From assembly GCA_938040985.1 (NCBI GenBank), contig CALHZD010000097.1, forward strand, positions 1-26,224: a DNA stretch of 26,224 nt. The letters run 5' to 3'. A program made the position numbers and the translations under genes. Shown here piece by piece: positions 23,014-26,224 of this stretch. Under the pieces are notes generated by a model that was not told the DNA's origin, did not search any database, and saw only the letters and a program-made list of their open reading frames with translations. Positions within the stretch are counted from its first letter, which is position 1, and each line of letters starts with the position of its first letter. The stretch comes from an uncultured Propionivibrio sp. (GTDB lineage: Bacteria; Pseudomonadota; Gammaproteobacteria; Burkholderiales; Rhodocyclaceae).

Positions 23014-24060
23014 TCAGGCCGTTTCGCCCAGTACGTGCCGGCGGAAGGAGGCTTCAATACGTTCGGGGTCAAGCCCGTTGGCGATGATGACCAGTTGCGA
23101 GCGTCGGCCGGCTTGCCGCGTATCTTCCGGCCAGTCGGCCAGATGCTGCGGCGGGTAAATCATGTGCTGCACGCCATTGATCAGCACGGGGTAGGCTTCG
23201 CCGACGTTGAGTATGCCCTTCAGCCGCCAGATGGCTGCGCCGTGGGCGTGTAGCAGCGCCGAGAGCCAGACGCTGAAGGCGAGCCAGTCGATCGGCGCGT
23301 CGATGCTGAGCGAGAGCGAATGCACATGCCCTTGGCGGTGGATGGCGCTTTCCACACTCTCCACGCTTTCAACACTTTCCGCCGCTTCGTGGTCATGCGC
23401 GCAGGCCGCCGTTTCCGCCGTGGCGGCAAGCGCCGGAGCAGGCGATGCGCCGGGCGCATCCAGTTCCGGCGCGGGGTCATTCAGGCTGTGCATCAGGATC
23501 GGCGTATGCGGCAGCAGGCGGCGCAGTTGTTCCTGCAAGTGGGCGGCGGCGGGGGCAATGTCGCTTTTAGCCAGCAGGATGCTGTCGGCGGCGGTGACCT
23601 GCTGCATCCAGACCGGATGCTGTTGCGCGAGCATTTGCGCGCCATTGACGGCATCGACGACGGCGCTGATATGCCGGATGCTGAGCTGGTGACAGAGCAC
23701 GGGGTCGGCCTGGAGCGTAGCGACAATGGGCGTCGGCTCGGCCAGGCCGGTGGTTTCGATGATGATGCGCTGGAAATGGGGAACCTGCCCGCGCGCCCGC
23801 TGGTCGAGCAGATCGAGCAGCGCCTGCTTGAGTTCGCCGCGTATCTGGCAGCACAGGCAGCCGGAACTGAGCAGGATGGTATTTGGCGAGATGGGCGCGA
23901 CGAGTTGCTGGTCGATGCCGATTTCACCGAATTCGTTGATCAGCACGGCGCTGTCGCCGTAATGTTCGGCGCGGAGAATCTTCTGCAAGAGCGTGGTTTT
24001 GCCAGCGCCGAGAAAGCCGGTGAGGATGATGACCGGCGTTTTGGAGGAGGGAGAAATCAT
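23014..24060 (-). CDS. CobW/G3E-family metallochaperone GTPase
   Basis: COG0523-type GTPase that delivers metal ions (zinc, cobalt or others) to target proteins. The start is taken at ATG 24060 (348 residues); a TTG at 24069 would add three. Walker A is GFLGAGKTT (15-23), and the metal site SSGCLCCQIRGEL has the CxCC at 68-71. ETTGLAEP follows; the guanine-specificity motif reads AKSD instead of NKxD. The linker before the C-terminal domain has HDHE and HRQGHVHS flanking an acidic repeat ESVESVESVESA coded by 9-bp units. The metal is not predictable from sequence. A small Cys-rich gene lies 27 bases upstream in the same operon. Confidence 0.92.
   Translation of the reverse strand: MISPSSKTPVIILTGFLGAGKTTLLQKILRAEHYGDSAVLINEFGEIGIDQQLVAPISPNTILLSSGCLCCQIRGELKQALLDLLDQRARGQVPHFQRIIIETTGLAEPTPIVATLQADPVLCHQLSIRHISAVVDAVNGAQMLAQQHPVWMQQVTAADSILLAKSDIAPAAAHLQEQLRRLLPHTPILMHSLNDPAPELDAPGASPAPALAATAETAACAHDHEAAESVESVESVESAIHRQGHVHSLSLSIDAPIDWLAFSVWLSALLHAHGAAIWRLKGILNVGEAYPVLINGVQHMIYPPQHLADWPEDTRQAGRRSQLVIIANGLDPERIEASFRRHVLGETA
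23348..23383 (-). repeat. 9-bp-period minisatellite within the CobW gene
   Basis: Plus-strand nonamers CTTTCCACA, CTCTCCACG, CTTTCAACA, CTTTCCGCC. On the coding strand they give repeated Glu-Ser-Val. Confidence 0.7.
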
Positions 24061-24087
24061 GGCGAACAAGCCGCGGAAATAGCCGGA

Positions 24088-24390
24088 TTACAAAATGAGC
24101 GGGTCGTAGGGTTTGCCGGCAAGCGTCTGCACCGCCGCCCAAATCTGGCTGAGGTTGTCGGCCAGCAGGGTTTTGCCGGTGGCGCTGCCGATCTGATACT
24201 GGCTGCCCTGCCAGTCGCTGACCGTCAGGTGCATGGGGCGCAGCAGCCGATTCAGCAGCGCGATGCGCTGCGTGCGGGCGCGCCGGCGCGCCACCGGATC
24301 GGCGCTCTGCCCCGCCTCCGCCTGCGCCGCGCCCTGGCTCCAGTCGGCGCTTTCGCCAAAGATGCCGCAAAGTCCGCACATGCAATTCAT
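24088..24390 (-). CDS. Conserved small protein paired with CobW
   Basis: A 100-residue protein beginning MNCMCGLCGIFGES. An Arg-rich helix RRRARTQRIALLNRLLRPMH, then LTVSDWQGSQYQIGSATGKT and a C-terminal IWAAVQTLAGKPYDPLIL follow. I recall proteins of this kind directly upstream of cobW genes in Proteobacteria; function unknown. The three N-terminal cysteines could bind metal, which would suit a partner or client of the GTPase (inference). AGGA lies a few bases before the ATG at 24390; an internal ATG at 24381 is an alternative. The MCGLCG start resembles class II amidotransferases, but the rest does not. Confidence 0.7.
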   Translation of the reverse strand: MNCMCGLCGIFGESADWSQGAAQAEAGQSADPVARRRARTQRIALLNRLLRPMHLTVSDWQGSQYQIGSATGKTLLADNLSQIWAAVQTLAGKPYDPLIL

Positions 24391-24832
24391 CCTTTCCTGT
24401 TGATTATCGCCATATGAGCCATCTGGCATCGCCGTCGCCGTATGACCCCGCACAGAGGCGTTGCGGCAAGGCTGCCTGGCGCCATTCCATCATCGCCTCG
24501 CCGCCGGCGGGCGGCGGCGCTTGCACCCCGCCACTCACCAGTCGCTCCTAGCCGTCCCCAATCGTCCGCTATCGGCTTTCAGCCCGATAACTCAACGTGT
24601 ACCGCTGCATTGGCCGCTGCAAAACACATCCGGCAAAGCCGCACCGCATCTGGCCGGCCAGCGTCACCCGCGCGAAACGGTGAAACGGAAACTTCCGCGA
24701 GACTTCCGCAAGACTTGCATAAAATTTCCGCGAAATATTCATCAACTCCCGCGCAGGCCGCCCGCATTCCGCATCGGGCGGCCTGCCCGATCTTTCATCT
24801 TCCCGGCATTTTCCGCGTTGTTTGCTTACGGG
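24391..24832. other. Intergenic region with an 11-bp direct repeat
   Basis: No gene is convincing. At 24688-24720 three 11-base steps occur: GAAACTTCCGC, GAGACTTCCGC, AAGACTTGCAT, about 300 bases upstream of the small Cys-rich gene. An 11-bp spacing puts the repeats on one face of the helix, which might suit a regulator. Open frames here are shadows of the neighbouring genes or short. Confidence 0.3.
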
Positions 24833-25714
24833 TCAGGCTTTGCGCGGGTTGCGGGCGATGAAATCGTCGGCAATCTGATCGAACGTGCACCATTCCACGC
24901 CTTCGTGGCTGCTGATGTGCTCGATCAGGCGTTCGTGCGCAAGCAAGACCTGCGGCCGGCCGGAAACGTCCGGATGCACGGTCATTGTGAAGACGGCGTA
25001 GTCATGCTCGCGGTACACCCAGTCGAACTGGTCGCGCCACATCTGCTCAATGTCGCGCGGGTTGACGAAGCCGTGGCTGTTCGGCGATTTCTTGATGAAC
25101 ATCATCGGCGGCAGATCGTCGAGATACCAGTTGGCGGGGATTTCCACCAGCGGCGTTTCTTTGCCGCGCACCAGCGGTTTCATCCAGTGGCTGGGATGCT
25201 TGGAGTAATCGATCTTCGTCCAGCTATCGCCCACGCGCACATAGTACGGGTGAAAGTCATTGTGCATCAGCGAATGGTCGTACTTGATGCCGCGTTCGAG
25301 CAGCAGCTCGTTGGTCACCGGGCTGAACTCCCACCACGGCGCCACATAGCCCGTCGGCCGCTTGCCGCTGACCTGGGTCACCAGGTCGATGCAATGATCG
25401 AGAATGGCCGTTTCCTGTTCGCGCGTCATGGCAATCGGGTTTTCGTGGCTGTAGCCATGAACGCCGATTTCGTGACCGCGCCGCGCTACTTCCTGCATCT
25501 GCTCGGGAAAGGTTTCCAGCGAGTGGCCGGGAACGAACCAGGTCGTTTTCAGATGGTATTTTTCAAACAGCTTGAGCAACCGCGGCGCGCCGACTTCGCC
25601 GGCAAACATGCCGCGCGAGATATCGTCCGGACTATCCTCGCCGCCATAGGAACCCAGCCAGCCAGCGACCGCATCCACATCCACGCCATAAGCCACCAGA
25701 ATTTTTTTTGCCAT
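24833..25714 (-). CDS. Polysaccharide deacetylase family protein (PgdA/PuuE-like)
   Basis: A NodB-fold metal-dependent hydrolase of 293 residues. The metal/catalytic motif 1 is VAYGVDVDAVAGWLG, motif 2 is GHEIGVHGYSHENP with His86 and His90, and motif 3 is GYVAPWWEFSP. FTMTVHPDVSGRP near the end is motif 5. The long opening loop SYGGEDSPDDISRGMFAGEV and absence of a signal peptide put it with the cytoplasmic HP0310/PuuE-type group, which includes peptidoglycan deacetylase and allantoinase-like enzymes acting on C-N bonds. The substrate is unknown. AGGAG seven bases before ATG 25714 is a strong ribosome binding site. It is apparently a single-gene unit. Confidence 0.88.
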   Translation of the reverse strand: MAKKILVAYGVDVDAVAGWLGSYGGEDSPDDISRGMFAGEVGAPRLLKLFEKYHLKTTWFVPGHSLETFPEQMQEVARRGHEIGVHGYSHENPIAMTREQETAILDHCIDLVTQVSGKRPTGYVAPWWEFSPVTNELLLERGIKYDHSLMHNDFHPYYVRVGDSWTKIDYSKHPSHWMKPLVRGKETPLVEIPANWYLDDLPPMMFIKKSPNSHGFVNPRDIEQMWRDQFDWVYREHDYAVFTMTVHPDVSGRPQVLLAHERLIEHISSHEGVEWCTFDQIADDFIARNPRKA

Positions 25715-25900
25715 GACTTTCTCCTGTTATCCGCAGTCGGCGCCGAGCGCGCACCGAACCGCGCCGGTTGAAAAAACATACAAAGACACAAGGAAACAGC
25801 AGATACACCGCCGAAAAACCCAGCCCATCACAGGCAGGCGCGCCACCACGCCCGCCTGTAATCCAGTGTAGTCCAGATTTCCCGGGGGAAATAGCCAAAG

Positions 25901-25927
25901 GCTGCTGAAAACTACCTATTTTGCAGC
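25901..25927. repeat. Isolated inverted repeat upstream of array D
   Basis: GCTGC-tg-AAAA is paired with TTTT-GCAGC around a seven-base loop. There is no T-tract after it on the plus strand. It lies in the promoter side of the deacetylase gene. Apart from this and array D, 25715-26224 shows no gene. Confidence 0.4.
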
Positions 25928-25968
25928 ACAGAATCCATCACGCAGGGCACTGGCTGACAGGCGCCGCT

Positions 25969-26117
25969 GGAGCCCGCGTATTTAGGGATTCTCCGAGAGG
26001 TATGCCCTGAAACCCTTATAAATAGGGCGTTTCAGAGGCGCCTGCCCGGAAATAGCCTATCTATAAGGGTTTCAGAGAAGGTGCCGGGAAACGCCCACTC
26101 CACGCGAGTTCCCGGGC
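25969..26117. repeat. Hairpin array D: four palindromic units with a 39-42 bp period
   Basis: Loops are GCGTATTTA (25976), TTATAAATA (26016), TATCTATAA (26058) and ACTCCACGC (26097). The arms follow the same GAAAC-CC / GGG-GTTTC plan, for example CTGAAACCC against GGGCGTTTCAG in unit 2 and CCGGGAAACGCCC against GAGTTCCCGG in unit 4. Unit number and period match arrays A and B, while three of the loops are AT-rich and unlike theirs. Confidence 0.75.
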
Positions 26118-26224
26118 ATCTCCTTTCGCCTATTCGATCACTACGAAGCACCCAAAGCCCCCTTAGGCGCAGCCGCAGGCGCGGGGCGGCTGGCGGGAAC
26201 AAGGGCTTGATTGTTTGAGCGCAG

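Noticed and set aside
24461..25771. 436-codon plus-strand ORF across the deacetylase
   Set aside because: It is the shadow of the minus-strand deacetylase, which has conserved metal motifs and a strong ribosome binding site.

Overview
The window is chromosomal DNA of a Gram-negative proteobacterium. The gene order yceF–yceD–rpmF–plsX–fabH–fabD–fabG–acpP–fabF–(ygfX-like)–rpoE followed by lepA–lepB–DUF4845–rnc–era–recO–pdxJ–acpS–nagZ is the betaproteobacterial arrangement. I would guess a Rhodocyclales-like lineage, but the sequence alone does not settle the family. The core is GC-rich with tightly packed genes. The second half holds islands that are visibly AT-rich.

Layout. 1–1268 (minus): a C-terminally cut RsmI-type methyltransferase overlapping the Maf/YceF pyrophosphatase. 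1425–7660 (plus): yceD–rpmF and the fatty-acid/phospholipid initiation cluster plsX-fabH-fabD-fabG-acpP-fabF; acpP has its own good sigma70-type promoter. 7690–10290: a YgfX-like membrane protein, the ECF sigma factor rpoE followed directly by rseC (the usual rseA, rseB and mucD are absent here), and ung. 10457–18365: lepA with a terminator-bearing leader, then lepB, DUF4845, rnc, era, recO, pdxJ, acpS and nagZ, many coupled by ATGA overlaps. This block links translation, secretion, RNA processing, ribosome assembly, cofactor synthesis, ACP activation and cell-wall recycling.

18366–22980 is an accessory zone. Three copies of a palindromic repeat family (two of them four-unit hairpin arrays with a period near 40 bp, one a single unit) alternate with AT-rich ORFan genes: small membrane proteins, a DUF5625-like lipoprotein, a 30-codon ORF and a probable gene remnant. 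A half-size EamA transporter also lies here. 23014–25714 (minus) holds a CobW/G3E metallochaperone GTPase with an upstream small Cys-rich partner, and a PgdA/PuuE-type polysaccharide deacetylase. A third four-hairpin array closes the window at 25969–26117.

The most unusual signals are (1) the 40-bp-period hairpin arrays, whose arms tend to be conserved while the nine-base loops vary, with a roughly 70-bp block repeated downstream of two of them; (2) a 9-bp-period minisatellite family that sits in frame inside acpS, nagZ and cobW and also between genes; and (3) the stripped-down sigma-E locus. All functional statements rest on reading motifs by eye; no database search was run.
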